NCBI GenBank assembly: GCA_025964675.1
Contig: JAOPYI010000048.1
Span: 1 to 53,514 of the forward strand
Direction: 5' to 3'
DNA from: Sphaerisporangium sp.
GTDB taxonomy: Bacteria > Actinomycetota > Actinomycetes > Streptosporangiales > Streptosporangiaceae
Length of the DNA stretch: 53,514 bases
Shown here: piece after piece, positions 16,360-25,824 of the stretch
Position numbering within the stretch: the first letter of the stretch is position 1
Layout: each line of letters opens with the position of its first letter
The notes under the pieces: model-generated
Told to the model about the DNA's origin: nothing
What the model saw: only the letters and a program-made list of their open reading frames with translations
Databases searched by the model: none
Translations under genes and position numbers: made by a program

Positions 16360-16883
16360 GACCACTCCTCACTGAGGTTCCGCACCCGGGACCGGGATAC
16401 CGCGGCCGGCGACGCGTCCACGGCTCGCACCAGCCGCTTACGCGCGCGGTGCAGCCGCACGCGGAAGGCCGCCGGGGAGCAGCCGACGACGCTGGCGGCT
16501 TCGCGCGGGGTGAGGCCCTGCCAGGCGACCAGGATCAGGATCTCGCGGTCGTCCTCGTGCAGTGAGGCCATCGCCGTGACGATGGCCAGGCGCTCGGCCA
16601 CCTGCTCGGCGTGGTCTCCCTCGGTCCAGGCGCGCAGCTCGCCGGCGAGCGACTCCCGCTTGATGTCCGCGCGGATGTTGTCCCGCAGCACGTTGCGGGC
16701 CACGCCGAGCAGCCATGGCAGGGCCGGGTCCGGCACGTCGTCGAACCTGCGCCAGGCGATCGCGAACGTCTCGCTCACCACCTCGTCGGCGATCTGCCGG
16801 CCCGCTCGGCTGACCACGTAAGCCCACACTCGCTGGCGGCACTCGTCGTACATGGTGGTGAACCGTTGAGAGTCGTCCGTCAC
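16356..16883 (-). CDS. ECF-type RNA polymerase sigma factor
   Basis: About 175 aa from the GTG at 16883, which is preceded by AAGGGGG; a longer start at 16922 is possible. Region 2 contains FTTMYDECRQRVWAYVVSRAG and the ADEVVSETFAIAWRRFDDVP sequence. Region 4 reads HEDDREILILVAWQGLTPREAASVVGCSPAAFRVRLHRARKRL, a complete helix-turn-helix for -35 recognition. It should direct RNA polymerase to stress-type promoters under control of the overlapping CU044_5270-type gene. Its own promoter is not evident. The last 25 residues are variable. Confidence 0.93.
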   Translation of the reverse strand: MTDDSQRFTTMYDECRQRVWAYVVSRAGRQIADEVVSETFAIAWRRFDDVPDPALPWLLGVARNVLRDNIRADIKRESLAGELRAWTEGDHAEQVAERLAIVTAMASLHEDDREILILVAWQGLTPREAASVVGCSPAAFRVRLHRARKRLVRAVDASPAAVSRSRVRNLSEEWS

Positions 16884-17032
16884 CGCCCGCCCCCTTCGTC
16901 CCAGGTGTTCGTCTTCTGACACTGGGAAATGGACGCAGCCCGCCTCTTGTTACCGATGTGTCCGGGAATGTTCCAGGGGGCTCCCAGGGGGCGGGCGATC
17001 CGCGACCCCCGGGAGCGGCCGGTCAGGCGCCG

Positions 17033-18580
17033 TCAGTGGAAGAAGTGGCGGGTGCCGGTGAAGTAGAGGGTGATGCCTGCCTTCGAGGCGGCCTCGACGA
17101 CCTCCTCGTCGCGGATCGACCCCCCGGGCTCGACGACCGCCTTGACCCCGGCGTCGATGAGGACCTGGAGCCCGTCGGCGAAGGGGAAGTACGCGTCCGA
17201 GGCGGCCACGGCTCCCTGCGCGCGGTCACCGGCACGCGACACGGCCAGACGAGCCGAGTCGACCCGGTTGACCTGGCCCATGCCGACGCCCACCGTGGCG
17301 CCGTCGTCCGCGAGCAGGATGGCGTTGGACTTCACGGAGCGGCAGGACTTCCACGCGAACGCCAGGTCGGCCAGCGTCTCGGGCGAGGCCGCGGCGCCCG
17401 CCTTGAGCCCCCAGGTGGACGGGTCGTCGCCGGGGGCGTCCACCCGGTCGACCGTCTGGACGAGCAGGCCGCCGTCGATGCGGCGGTACTCGGCCGGGTT
17501 GGACGGGCCGGCGGGGCAGCGCAGCAGCCGGATGTTCTTCTTCTTGGTCAGCACGGCCAGCGCCTCGGGAGTGAACGAGGGTGCCACGACGACCTCGGTG
17601 AAGATCGGCGCGATCTGCTCGGCCAACTCCTCGGTCACCTCGCCGTTCACCGCGATCACGCCGCCGTACGCCGACACCGGGTCGCACTCGTGCGCCTTGC
17701 GATGGGCCTCGGCCACGTCGGCGCCGACCGCGAGCCCGCACGGGTTGGCGTGCTTGATGATCGCGACGGCGGGCTCGGAGAAGTCCCACGCGGCCCGCCA
17801 GGCGGCGTCCGCGTCGACGTAGTTGTTGTAGGACATCTCCTTGCCGTGCAGCTGCTCGGCGTTCGCCAGGCCGTCCGTGCCGCCGGAGTACAGCGCCGCG
17901 CCCTGGTGCGGGTTCTCGCCGTACCGGAGGACGGCGCGGCGCTTCCAGGCCGCGCCCATGAAGGCCGGCCAGGCCGTGTCCTCCTCGGGGGCGTAGACGC
18001 CCGCGAACCACGAGGCCACCGCCGTGTCGTACGACGCGGTGTGGGCGTAGGCCTGGGCAGCGAGACGGCGGCGCTGCGGCTCGGTGAAACCGCCCTCCTC
18101 GATCGCGCTCAGCACATCGCCGTACCCACGCGGGTCGACGACCACGGCCACCGTGCCGTGGTTCTTGGCCGCCGCCCGGATCATGGCAGGACCGCCGATG
18201 TCGATCTGCTCCACGCACTCCGGCGCTGACGCCCCGGAGGCCACCGTCTCCTGGAAGGGGTACAGGTTGACCACCACCAGCTCGAACGGCTCGATCTCGA
18301 GCTCTTCGAGCTGCTTGACGTGGGAGGGGTTCGAGCCGTCGGCCAGCAGGCCCGCGTGCACCCGGGGGTGCAGGGTCTTGACCCGGCCGCCGAGGCACTC
18401 CGGGAAACCGGTCAGCGACTCGACGGGGGTCACCGGCACGCCGAACGAGGCGATCTTCGACGCGGTGCCCCCCGTGGACACGATCTCGACGCCTGCGGCG
18501 TCCAGAGCCCGGGCCAGCTCCTCCAGCCCGGACTTGTCGTAAACCGTGATCAGCGCGCGCCGGATGGCGATGCGGGTCAC
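17033..18580 (-). CDS. purH: Bifunctional AICAR formyltransferase / IMP cyclohydrolase
   Basis: The 515-aa enzyme performs the last two steps of de novo purine synthesis: formyl transfer from 10-formyl-THF to AICAR, then ring closure to IMP. The N-terminal MGS-like cyclohydrolase domain ([46 protein letters not shown]) is followed by the formyltransferase domain. That domain has the catalytic KHANPCG motif, [10 protein letters not shown] and the end [19 protein letters not shown]. All key motifs are intact and length is standard. The GTG start has GGAGGAGC eight bases upstream. It lies downstream of purN in the same direction, a conserved actinobacterial pair. Confidence 0.97.
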   Translation of the reverse strand: MTRIAIRRALITVYDKSGLEELARALDAAGVEIVSTGGTASKIASFGVPVTPVESLTGFPECLGGRVKTLHPRVHAGLLADGSNPSHVKQLEELEIEPFELVVVNLYPFQETVASGASAPECVEQIDIGGPAMIRAAAKNHGTVAVVVDPRGYGDVLSAIEEGGFTEPQRRRLAAQAYAHTASYDTAVASWFAGVYAPEEDTAWPAFMGAAWKRRAVLRYGENPHQGAALYSGGTDGLANAEQLHGKEMSYNNYVDADAAWRAAWDFSEPAVAIIKHANPCGLAVGADVAEAHRKAHECDPVSAYGGVIAVNGEVTEELAEQIAPIFTEVVVAPSFTPEALAVLTKKKNIRLLRCPAGPSNPAEYRRIDGGLLVQTVDRVDAPGDDPSTWGLKAGAAASPETLADLAFAWKSCRSVKSNAILLADDGATVGVGMGQVNRVDSARLAVSRAGDRAQGAVAASDAYFPFADGLQVLIDAGVKAVVEPGGSIRDEEVVEAASKAGITLYFTGTRHFFH

Positions 18581-18599
18581 TTCGTGCTCCTCCCTGTTT

Positions 18600-18704
18600 C
18601 CGGACGGCCCGGACTTCCCGGACGGCCCGGATGTTGCGACTGCTCAGACAATCTCACTCGCCCAGATCTCCCGGACTGGGATCGAGCGTCTCCGGACGGC
18701 CCGG
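18600..18704. repeat. Three copies of CCGGACGGCCCGG around the purN-purH junction
   Basis: The 13-base sequence occurs at 18600-18612, 18618-18630 and 18692-18704. The first two lie between purN and purH; the third is inside the 3' end of purN, where it encodes part of a Pro/Gly/Asp-rich tail. It could be a small local repeat or an extragenic palindrome-like unit. Confidence 0.4.
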
Positions 18705-19313
18705 GTCTCCCGGGACGCCCAGGCGGACGTGGCGGCCGGTCATGGTCCAGCCGTCGCGGGCCATGCGGCCCACGACCTCGACGAGCAGGCGGCGCTCGAC
18801 GGTCTTGATGCGCTCGTGGAGCGTGTCCTCGTCGTCTCCATCCTGTACGGCCACGGCCTCCTGCGCGATGACGGGACCGGTGTCCACGCCCGCGTCGACG
18901 AGATGCACCGTGCAGCCGGTCACGCGGACGCCGTACGCGAGGGCGTCGGGGACCGCGTGGGCGCCCGGGAACGACGGCAGCAGGGCCGGGTGGGTGTTGA
19001 CGACCGGGAACGAGTTGAGCACGTCAGGGCCGAGGATCTTCATGAAACCCGCCGAGACGACCAGGTCGGGCTCCCAGGCGGCGAGCGCCGCGTGGAGTGC
19101 CTTGTCCCAGGCCGATCGGGTCGGGTGGTCGGCCAGCTTGATGACGAAGGTCGGAAGCCCCGCGCGGGCCGCGCGGGACAGGCCCTCGATGCCGTGCCGA
19201 TCGGCGCCGACCGCGACGATCCGGGCGCCGTATGCGTCATCTGCGGCGGCATCCATGAGGGCCTGTAGGTTGGTCCCCGAACCGGAGACGAGGACCACGA
19301 GCCGAGCCGACAG
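18654..19313 (-). CDS. purN: Phosphoribosylglycinamide formyltransferase
   Basis: About 219 aa; transfers a formyl group from 10-formyl-THF to GAR in purine synthesis. Motifs are VLVSGSGTNLQALMDAA (phosphate-binding), VNTHPALLPSFPGAHA with the catalytic Asn and His, and CTVHLVDAGVDTGPVIAQ with the catalytic Asp. The last 20 residues are a Gly/Pro-rich tail. The first ATG/GTG in frame is GTG at 19298, which would remove the first strand residues. The ideal AAGGAG (19321-19326) instead lies seven bases before a CTG at 19313, giving SARLVVLVSGSG; I therefore propose a CTG start. The purH start lies 73 bases downstream. Confidence 0.93.
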   Translation of the reverse strand: MSARLVVLVSGSGTNLQALMDAAADDAYGARIVAVGADRHGIEGLSRAARAGLPTFVIKLADHPTRSAWDKALHAALAAWEPDLVVSAGFMKILGPDVLNSFPVVNTHPALLPSFPGAHAVPDALAYGVRVTGCTVHLVDAGVDTGPVIAQEAVAVQDGDDEDTLHERIKTVERRLLVEVVGRMARDGWTMTGRHVRLGVPGDPGRPETLDPSPGDLGE

Positions 19314-19395
19314 GGCTGCACTCCTTCGGGGCGACGTTGACGGGTACGGCTGTCAGCGTATCGGCCCGCCCGCTCCACGACGCAGAGGAGGTCAG

Positions 19396-19803
19396 GTGCT
19401 ACCACCCGTGGAGACTTCGGGGGTCGAGATCGGGCGCCGGGCGCTGCTGCTTTCCATAGGCGCGCTGGCGTTGACGCTTCTGGTGCCGGTGATGGGTTTG
19501 GCACTCGGGATCTTCTCGATCGTCGTGTGCTTCCGGACGTGGCGCACCCTGTCGCGGAGCCGCCAGTCTGTGATCATGCCCGTCCTGGGGTCGCTGATCT
19601 CGATCGCCTCGATGTTCATGGCGGTCTCGGTGACGTGGTTCCAGATGTACTTCAGCGGCGAGCTCACCGAGTACACCGAGTGTATGAAGGGCGCGGGCAC
19701 GGGAACATCCCAGCAGGCGTGTGTCACCCAGCTGGAGCAATCGATGCAGCGTAAGCTCCCGTTCATCCCGAAGGGCAGCCTGCGGCTCCCCTTCGCGGTG
19801 TGA
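19396..19803 (+). CDS. Small DUF4190-like two-helix membrane protein
   Basis: The 135-aa protein is hydrophobic in its middle: LLLSIGALALTLLVPVMGLALGIFSIVVCF, then IMPVLGSLISIASMFMAVSVTWF. A C-terminal exposed part has two cysteines (YTECMKGAG, QACVTQLEQ). The pattern resembles DUF4190 membrane proteins of actinomycetes. The GTG at 19396 follows GGAGG by four bases. It diverges from purN across 82 bases. Function is unknown; the cysteine-containing tail is probably outside the cell. Confidence 0.7.
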   Translation: MLPPVETSGVEIGRRALLLSIGALALTLLVPVMGLALGIFSIVVCFRTWRTLSRSRQSVIMPVLGSLISIASMFMAVSVTWFQMYFSGELTEYTECMKGAGTGTSQQACVTQLEQSMQRKLPFIPKGSLRLPFAV

Positions 19804-19936
19804 ATCCCGGGATTGGGCGGCCGTCCCAACGGACACATCACCCTTTACGTGTAGATATCCGGATAGAAGGCCCCGGCACCCGGCCGGGGACCTCTCCGGG
19901 GACGACCGCGTGACCCATATAGCTCAAGGAGAACCC

Positions 19937-20233
19937 GTGAACGTCTGCACGCACCTCAGCCTGATCGGCGACGTCGAACCGCATACCGTCCTCGGCTGCG
20001 AGGAGTGCCTCGCCACGGGGTCACGCTGGGTCCACCTGCGCACCTGCCTGACCTGCGGGCACGTCGGTTGCTGCGACTCCTCACCGAACCGGCACGCCAC
20101 CCGGCACTACGCCACCGTCGGCCACCCGATCGCCGAGTCCTTCGAGCCCGGCGAGGACTGGGCGTGGTGCTACCCCGACGAGATCCTTTTCGAGCCCTCC
20201 CCCAGCGGCGAGGGCGCGCGGTCGCACGCGTAG
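19937..20233 (+). CDS. UBP-type zinc finger protein
   Basis: The 98-aa protein has Cys4, His6, Cys21, Cys24, Cys37, Cys40, Cys45, His53, His57 and His63 spaced as in the ZnF-UBP domain (CTHL, GCEEC, RTCLTCGHVGCCDSSPNRHATRHY, GHPI). It is a stand-alone bacterial version fully occupied by that domain. The GTG at 19937 has AAGGAG five bases before it. In eukaryotes the fold binds ubiquitin C-termini; in actinobacteria the partner is unknown. No neighbour obviously explains it. Confidence 0.92.
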   Translation: MNVCTHLSLIGDVEPHTVLGCEECLATGSRWVHLRTCLTCGHVGCCDSSPNRHATRHYATVGHPIAESFEPGEDWAWCYPDEILFEPSPSGEGARSHA

Positions 20234-20289
20234 GTCAGAGGTCTGGAGCGTTGAGACCCTGGGTCACCGTCCGTGGAGGGCTTCGGCGA

Positions 20290-22002
20290 TCAGGGGTCCC
20301 GATCCCAGGCGTACGGATCGACGTAGATGATGTGACCCCCGCGATCATCGGACTCGTCCACGATGTCGCGGCGCGGGGGCCTCGGCTCTTCGCGTTTTAC
20401 TACGGCGCGGCCCTTCCCCGCGGCGGGCCGCGTGCCGGCCGGGCCCTTTCCCGTGGGGCCCTTCCCGCTGAGGAGCCCCTTGCCTGCCAGGCCCTTGACC
20501 GGCTCCAAGGTCTCCGCCGCCGAGGCGTGCTCGTCGGTCCAGTCGGCGCGGATCACCGGGATGGGCTGCGTGTCGGCCTCCGTGGCCTCCATCCAGTGGC
20601 CGGGCACCCCGCTCTTGACGGGCTGCGCGGCGAGCTTCACCTTGCTCGCCACCTTGACGATGGCGTCCCCTGCCTTGCGTACGGGCGTGACGGCGACGCG
20701 GGCGCCGTGGAACATCAGCCACCAGTTGGCCAGCCCGGCGGAGATGCCGGCCGCGACGCCGACCTCCAGGGTGACCGACAACGCCACCTCCCAGGCGGAC
20801 GGGCCCACCACCGACAGGCGCGCGCCCCCGAGCGGGCCCCCCGCGAGCGCCGCGAGCCACCCGGCCGCGAGGCCGGTGGCGAGGCCGCAGACGAACCCCC
20901 AGAGCGGCGCGGACTCGAACTGCGGCGTCGGCGCGACGCGTGCCACCACCACACCCGCGATGGCGCCCGCGATGAAGGGGATCGCGAGCACCGTCATGGT
21001 CCACGGGGAGGTGACCCCCGAGTCGGGCAGCGCGCCCAGCATCGGCAGGGCGGGCACGGTGCCGAGCTGCACGCCGGTGGGCGCGACGAGCGTGCCGGTG
21101 CCGAGCGCGAAGCCGGGGCCGCTGATGTAGGACACACCCCAGATGACGAAGTTCAGGAGGTAGAGCGCCTCGACGAGCAGCAGGAGCAGGCCGCCGACGA
21201 ACCCGGGCGCCAGGAGCTCCGAGAGCCGCTGGACCTGCCCGAAGTTCATGACGAGCGCCACCAGCACGAGCACGAGCCCCGCCACGAGCATCGTCGAGAG
21301 GGCGACGGCCGTGCCGACCACGACCGACCTCGCCCGCTCGGGAAGCAGGCGCAGCATCGACCGCCAGGGGCCGATGCTGCGGGCGGTTGCCAGCGACCCG
21401 GCGACGAAGGCCAGCGCGAGGTGGCTCAGCAGCGCCTCGCCGACGAACGGCTGGGTCACGTTGTTCTGCGCGACCAGCGCGATCACCCCGGCGAGCAGGG
21501 CGTACGGTGCGGCCAGCGAGATGCCCGCCTGGGCGATCAGCACGAGCTGGGCGCGGCGGCGGGCGTTGGCGAGATCCTTGGTGCTCCCCTTCGGCAGCCG
21601 CGCGGGCAACCGAAGCCGCAGGTCGGCGTCCCGCGCCATCCATATGGCGGCGCGGTACAGCAGAGCGGCGGGCAGCACCGTCAAACCGAGCGGCAGCAGG
21701 CCGACCCGCCCGCCCGGAATCGCGAACCCGGCGTGGTGGGCGGCAAGCCAGACCTGGCAGGCCGCCCGGAACACCCCCGGAAGCCCCTGCCCGAAGGCGC
21801 CGCGGGGCGCGGCGATCCAGCCGATCAGGGTGAGCGTGGTGAGGACGGCGAGGCCGACCCCGAGGGTCCAGGCGGCGGCGAGCATGCCGGAGACGGGCAG
21901 CGGACGGCGTGCCTCGTCGTCGTCACCGCCGCTCCCCGGCAGGGGGATGCGGCTCAGGACGGTACGGGGGACCGTCCGGAGCTGGTCGAGAAGGGCCGTC
22001 AC
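20290..22002 (-). CDS. DUF6350-family multi-pass membrane protein
   Basis: About 570 aa. At least ten hydrophobic segments run from AAAWTLGVGLAVLTTLTLIGWIA to near residue 450, followed by a charged cytosolic tail of about 110 residues rich in Lys, Gly and Pro (repeated GKGP units). Family-typical stretches include HHAGFAIPGGRVGLLPLGLTVLPAALLYRA. Synteny with sucCD on one side and purN-purH on the other is conserved in actinomycetes and supports the DUF6350 assignment. The GTG at 22002 has no strong ribosome site; an upstream frame extending to 22200 lacks membrane-protein character. Function is unknown. Confidence 0.85.
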   Translation of the reverse strand: MTALLDQLRTVPRTVLSRIPLPGSGGDDDEARRPLPVSGMLAAAWTLGVGLAVLTTLTLIGWIAAPRGAFGQGLPGVFRAACQVWLAAHHAGFAIPGGRVGLLPLGLTVLPAALLYRAAIWMARDADLRLRLPARLPKGSTKDLANARRRAQLVLIAQAGISLAAPYALLAGVIALVAQNNVTQPFVGEALLSHLALAFVAGSLATARSIGPWRSMLRLLPERARSVVVGTAVALSTMLVAGLVLVLVALVMNFGQVQRLSELLAPGFVGGLLLLLVEALYLLNFVIWGVSYISGPGFALGTGTLVAPTGVQLGTVPALPMLGALPDSGVTSPWTMTVLAIPFIAGAIAGVVVARVAPTPQFESAPLWGFVCGLATGLAAGWLAALAGGPLGGARLSVVGPSAWEVALSVTLEVGVAAGISAGLANWWLMFHGARVAVTPVRKAGDAIVKVASKVKLAAQPVKSGVPGHWMEATEADTQPIPVIRADWTDEHASAAETLEPVKGLAGKGLLSGKGPTGKGPAGTRPAAGKGRAVVKREEPRPPRRDIVDESDDRGGHIIYVDPYAWDRDP

Positions 22003-22165
22003 AGTACTCGATGTTCTCAGGATGTCCGCCCCCGATGGGCCTAGCGCGCCCGCGTGTCGCCCCCTTTGTCCCCGGAGTGATCGACCGTCCGCTCTTTCGG
22101 CGCCGTTTCTCCCCTGATCGCGGATTTCGAGATCCATGGTCACCAAGAGCCTCTTGACCAAGTTA

Positions 22166-22199
22166 TGTCTGTGATGCAAACCTATCTGCATCACAGACA
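22166..22199. promoter_or_regulatory. Perfect 13-bp inverted repeat, probable operator
   Basis: TGTCTGTGATGCA (22166-22178) and its exact reverse complement (22187-22199) are separated by 8 bases. They lie 22 bases before the start of the membrane-protein gene that overlaps a winged-helix regulator gene. A TTGACC -35-like sequence (22154-22159) precedes it. The spacing suits a dimeric winged-helix repressor, so autoregulation by the product of 22923-23267 is likely. Confidence 0.65.
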
Positions 22200-22221
22200 A
22201 AAGAGAGAAGGGGGTTTTTCC

Positions 22222-22926
22222 ATGACGGAGTTCGAAGCCGATGGGCTGCTGGACGACGTGGAGGCGCTACGGCGGCGGGCCCGCGCCGACCGGCACGCCT
22301 TCCGCTTACCACTGCTGTACTTCGGCCTGTTCGCCCTGGCCACCGCGCCCCTATACGTGCTCGCCTACACGCTGGACAGACCCGGCTCCTCGTCATCGCC
22401 GTCCGGTTTCTTCTCGTCATGGGCGTTCGGCCGAGACGGGTGGCTCGACCTGATCTGGCTCGCCGGCCTGGCCGTGGGAACAGGGCTCACCGTCTGGTGG
22501 TACCGGCGCCACGGCGATCTGTCGGGCATCGAGACCTCGACACGCGGCCCGGTCACCACCTGGACCGCCGCTGGGCTGGCACCACTGATCTGGTTCCTGT
22601 CCCCGCTGGCCGGCGTCCTGGTCTGGTTCCTCTGGCCGTTCTTCGTGCGGAACACCTTCGGCCTGCTGGCACTGGCCTTCGGCCTGATCGCCCTGGCGCG
22701 GGTGGAACGCAGCCGCTACCTCTGGATCGTGACCTTGCTGTACACGGCGGCAGCCGTACCGGCCGTCGTCTACAACATGGAGAACCAGTACTACCGGGTG
22801 TTCCAGCTGTTGGGTTTCTCCGGCGAGAACATGCCGTACGGTCTGCTCCAGGGCAGCCCGGTGCTGCTCCCGGGCCTGATCCTGCTCGTGGGCGGACTGG
22901 GCGCCAGAAGGAGGATCCACGCATGA
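22222..22926 (+). CDS. Multi-pass membrane protein co-encoded with a winged-helix regulator
   Basis: The 234-aa product has an N-terminal cytosolic helix (EADGLLDDVEALRRRARADRHAF) and about six transmembrane segments (LPLLYFGLFALATAPLYVLAY, WLDLIWLAGLAVGTGLTVWWY, TAAGLAPLIWFLSPLAGVLV, and others). The start has AAGGGGG eight bases upstream. Its stop overlaps the next start as ATGA, so it and the regulator form an operon. No transport or enzyme motif is recognised. Similar membrane protein plus transcription-regulator pairs are common in actinomycetes; a sensing role is possible. Confidence 0.82.
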   Translation: MTEFEADGLLDDVEALRRRARADRHAFRLPLLYFGLFALATAPLYVLAYTLDRPGSSSSPSGFFSSWAFGRDGWLDLIWLAGLAVGTGLTVWWYRRHGDLSGIETSTRGPVTTWTAAGLAPLIWFLSPLAGVLVWFLWPFFVRNTFGLLALAFGLIALARVERSRYLWIVTLLYTAAAVPAVVYNMENQYYRVFQLLGFSGENMPYGLLQGSPVLLPGLILLVGGLGARRRIHA

Positions 22927-23267
22927 CCCACCCGACCGGTGGCCTGAACGACATCGTGCACCAGCGGCACCGTCTCGGCATCCTGACGATCGCTGGAGAC
23001 GCCGCGCGAGTGGAGTTCACCTACCTCAGGGAAGCGCTGGAGCTGACGGGCGGAAACCTCAACCGCCACCTCGCGGTGCTGGAGGAGGCGGGACTCGTCA
23101 CCCTGGAGAAGGGGATCGACGGCAGGCGGCCCAAGACCTGGGTCGTCATCACCAGGGCAGGCCGTAAGGCTCTCGCGGCCGAGATCTCCGCGCTGGAGGA
23201 ACTCGTCCGGCGCCACCGCTCCCAGCAGGCTGAGACGACGCCGGGGACAAAACCCCAGCAGGGCTGA
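22923..23267 (+). CDS. Winged-helix DNA-binding regulator (HTH_34/MarR-like)
   Basis: The 114-aa protein contains HQRHRLGILTIAGDAARVEFTY, then LREALELTGGNLNRHLAVLEEAGLVTLEKG and the wing GRRPKTWVVITRAGRKAL, the compact winged-helix domain of PF13601-type regulators. It starts inside the upstream membrane gene's stop with AGGAGG spaced correctly. It most likely represses its own operon at the inverted repeat at 22166-22199. The last 25 residues are a disordered Gln/Thr/Pro tail. A bidirectional terminator follows. Confidence 0.9.
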   Translation: MTHPTGGLNDIVHQRHRLGILTIAGDAARVEFTYLREALELTGGNLNRHLAVLEEAGLVTLEKGIDGRRPKTWVVITRAGRKALAAEISALEELVRRHRSQQAETTPGTKPQQG

Positions 23268-23381
23268 ACCACAACCCCAGACTGTGCGAACGCCGCGCCA
23301 CAGGCCCGGACGCTCACCAGGGCGGACCTGCCAGAGACCTCGCCAGCGGCCGCCACAGACGCCTACCCTGCCCTGCATGCG

Positions 23382-23410
23382 GAAACGCCCGGCCGGTGAC
23401 CGGGCGTTTC
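23382..23410. terminator. Bidirectional terminator between convergent operons
   Basis: GAAACGCCCGG and CCGGGCGTTTC form a perfect 11-base-pair stem with a 7-base loop. The A/T ends give short U tracts in either direction. It lies between the winged-helix gene (plus) and sucD (minus). Confidence 0.85.
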
Positions 23411-23479
23411 TCACGTCGCGCGAGTAGCAGTCCCGCGTGCCGCCCTGCTGAGAGCGTTCGGGCGTCAGGCGGTCAGGTC

Positions 23480-24367
23480 TCAGCGGGAGCGCATGACCTC
23501 GCGCATGAGGCGGGCGGTCTCGCTGGGGGTCTTGCCGACGCGCACGCCGACCTTCTCCAGGGCTTCCTTCTTGGCCTGAGCCGTGCCCGCCGAACCCGAC
23601 ACGATCGCCCCGGCGTGACCCATGGTCTTACCCTCTGGAGCGGTGAAGCCCGCCACGTAGGCCACCACCGGCTTGGTGACGTGCTCCTCGATGTAGGCGG
23701 CGGCACGCTCCTCGGCGTCACCACCGATCTCACCGATCATCACGATCGCCTCGGTGTCGGGATCGGCCTGGAAGGCCTCCAGCGCGTCGATGTGCGTGGT
23801 GCCGATCACCGGGTCACCGCCGATGCCCACCGCCGTGGAGAACCCGATGTCGCGCAGTTCGTACATCAGCTGGTAGGTCAGCGTGCCCGACTTGCTGACC
23901 AGGCCGATGCGACCGGCCGAGGTGATGTCGGCCGGGATGATGCCCGCGTTGGAGGCGCCGGGGGAGGCGATGCCGGGGCAGTTCGGACCGATGATGCGGG
24001 TCTTCCCGCCCTTGGACAGCGCGTACGCCCAGAACTCGGTGGAGTCGTGGATCGGAACGCCCTCGGTGATGACGACGGCGAGCGGGATCTCGGCGTCGAT
24101 CGCCTCGATGACGGCGGACTTGGTGCCCGCCGGCGGGACGAAGATCACCGTCACGTTGGCGCCGGTGGCGGCCATGGCCTCGGCCACGGTCGCGAACACC
24201 GGGAGCTCCACGCCGTCGAAGTCAACGGTGGTGCCCGCCTTGCGGGGGTTCGTACCGCCGACGACCTTGGCACCGGCCTTGAGCATGCGACGGGTGTGCT
24301 TCGATCCCTCGGAGCCCGTGATGCCCTGGACGATGATCTTGCTGTTCTGGGTCAGCCAGATTGCCAT
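23480..24367 (-). CDS. sucD: Succinyl-CoA synthetase (ADP-forming) alpha subunit
   Basis: The 295-aa subunit binds CoA and carries the phospho-histidine in [21 protein letters not shown]. The N-terminal Rossmann part includes [20 protein letters not shown] and [20 protein letters not shown] and the ligase loop [15 protein letters not shown] are intact. Its start overlaps the sucC stop (TAATG), as usual for the pair. With SucC it catalyses substrate-level phosphorylation in the TCA cycle. Length is standard. Confidence 0.97.
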   Translation of the reverse strand: MAIWLTQNSKIIVQGITGSEGSKHTRRMLKAGAKVVGGTNPRKAGTTVDFDGVELPVFATVAEAMAATGANVTVIFVPPAGTKSAVIEAIDAEIPLAVVITEGVPIHDSTEFWAYALSKGGKTRIIGPNCPGIASPGASNAGIIPADITSAGRIGLVSKSGTLTYQLMYELRDIGFSTAVGIGGDPVIGTTHIDALEAFQADPDTEAIVMIGEIGGDAEERAAAYIEEHVTKPVVAYVAGFTAPEGKTMGHAGAIVSGSAGTAQAKKEALEKVGVRVGKTPSETARLMREVMRSR

Positions 24368-25545
24368 TACGCACCTACCGCAGCGAGCTCGGCGGCGCGC
24401 TTCGCCGCTTCGTCCATAGTGTCCACTAGTTCGACGCGGGGAAGCCCGGCGTCGGACAGAATCTGCCGCCCGAGGGTGGCGTTGTTGCCGTCCAGCCGGA
24501 CGACCAGCGGGTGGGTGACCGCCTCACCGCGGTCGGCGAGCAGCGTGAACGCCGACACGATGCCGTTGGCCACAGCGTCGCACGCGGTGATGCCGCCGAA
24601 GACGTTGACGAAGACCGACTTCACGGCCGGGTCGGACAGAACGATCTCGAGGCCGTTTGCCATGACCTCCGCCGAGGCGCCACCGCCGATGTCGAGGAAG
24701 TTCGCCGGCCTCTGCCCGCCGAACTGCTCGCCGGCGTAGGCGACGACGTCGAGGGTCGACATGACCAGGCCCGCGCCGTTGCCGATGATGCCGACGGAAC
24801 CCTCGAGCTTGACGTAGTTGAGGTCCTTCTCCTTGGCCCTCGCCTCGAGCGGGTCCTCCGCGGTCTTGTCGGCGTAGGAGCCGTGCTCGGCCTGGCGGAA
24901 GGAGGCGTTGTCGTCGAAGGTCACCTTGCCGTCGAGTGCCTTCACCTGGCCGTCCTGGGTCAGGATCATCGGGTTCACCTCGACCAGGGTGGCGTCCTCG
25001 TCGACGAAGACGGCCCAGATCTTCTCGATGATGTCGGCCGCGCCGTCCAGCGCGGCCTCGGGCAGGCCTCCCGCCTGGGCGATCTCACGGGCCCTCGCGC
25101 TGTCGACGCCGGTCAGCGGGGAGACCGGGATCTGGGCGACCTTGTCGGGCGACGTGTGCGCGACCTCTTCGATCTCCATGCCGCCGGCGGCGGAGCAGAT
25201 GGCGAGGAAGGTGCGGTTGGCGCGGTCGAGCAGGAAGGAGAAGTAGTACTCCTCCGCGATCGCGCTGGCCTCCTCGACGAGGACCTTGTGAACCGTGTGA
25301 CCCTTGATGTCCATGCCGAGGATGTCGGTGGCCTTCCGCTGGGCGTCAGCGGCGTCGTCTGCGACCTTGACGCCTCCCGCCTTGCCACGACCCCCGGTCT
25401 TGACCTGGGCCTTGACGACAACGCGACCGGTCAGCTGCTCTGCTGCCGCGCGTGCCTCCTCCACGGTGTGCGCGACGACGCCGCGCGGCACCGGGATGCC
25501 ATACTCCGCGAAGAGCTCCTTCGCCTGATGTTCGAACAGGTCCAC
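24367..25545 (-). CDS. sucC: Succinyl-CoA synthetase (ADP-forming) beta subunit
   Basis: The 392-aa subunit starts [22 protein letters not shown]. It contains the ATP-grasp nucleotide-binding domain ([19 protein letters not shown], the conserved EVNPMILT and [13 protein letters not shown]) and the ligase domain ([51 protein letters not shown]). The GTG start has an AAGGA-type site somewhat far upstream. It is the promoter-proximal gene of sucCD. A hairpin at 25672-25690 lies in its leader. Confidence 0.97.
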   Translation of the reverse strand: MDLFEHQAKELFAEYGIPVPRGVVAHTVEEARAAAEQLTGRVVVKAQVKTGGRGKAGGVKVADDAADAQRKATDILGMDIKGHTVHKVLVEEASAIAEEYYFSFLLDRANRTFLAICSAAGGMEIEEVAHTSPDKVAQIPVSPLTGVDSARAREIAQAGGLPEAALDGAADIIEKIWAVFVDEDATLVEVNPMILTQDGQVKALDGKVTFDDNASFRQAEHGSYADKTAEDPLEARAKEKDLNYVKLEGSVGIIGNGAGLVMSTLDVVAYAGEQFGGQRPANFLDIGGGASAEVMANGLEIVLSDPAVKSVFVNVFGGITACDAVANGIVSAFTLLADRGEAVTHPLVVRLDGNNATLGRQILSDAGLPRVELVDTMDEAAKRAAELAAVGA

Positions 25546-25731
25546 GAGGGTCCGTCCTTGCTTGTCCGGCTGTCTTCTTCTCTACGTTGAGGACCAGACC
25601 TCGGGGCACCCGCGATCCGCCGGAAGTCTGGCCTCAGAAGCCTAGCCGCCGCGAGGACGTGAGACGTTCGCCGGGGGCCCTTTGCCCCCGCACAGTGAGC
25701 GAGCCTTAATTCGTCCAAAGTCCACCTGTCT

Positions 25732-25743
25732 ACGACATGTCGT
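25732..25743. promoter_or_regulatory. 12-base palindrome in the divergent sucC / secreted-protein gap
   Basis: ACGACATGTCGT is a perfect palindrome about 190 bases from sucC and 80 bases from the secreted-protein start. The 279-base gap also holds the hairpin CGGGGGC-CCTTT-GCCCCCG (25672-25690). Either could be regulatory; the evidence is symmetry only. Confidence 0.3.
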
Positions 25744-25824
25744 GATTTCATCGTGATCTTGATTGGGAAGAATGCCTTGACCCTCGACGACGGGGAGAGG
25801 GTCATACAACGGGAGGAACCCCTT

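Noticed and set aside
16958-18229. 423-codon plus-strand frame
   Set aside because: Antisense to purH, which has all its catalytic motifs; no known domain.
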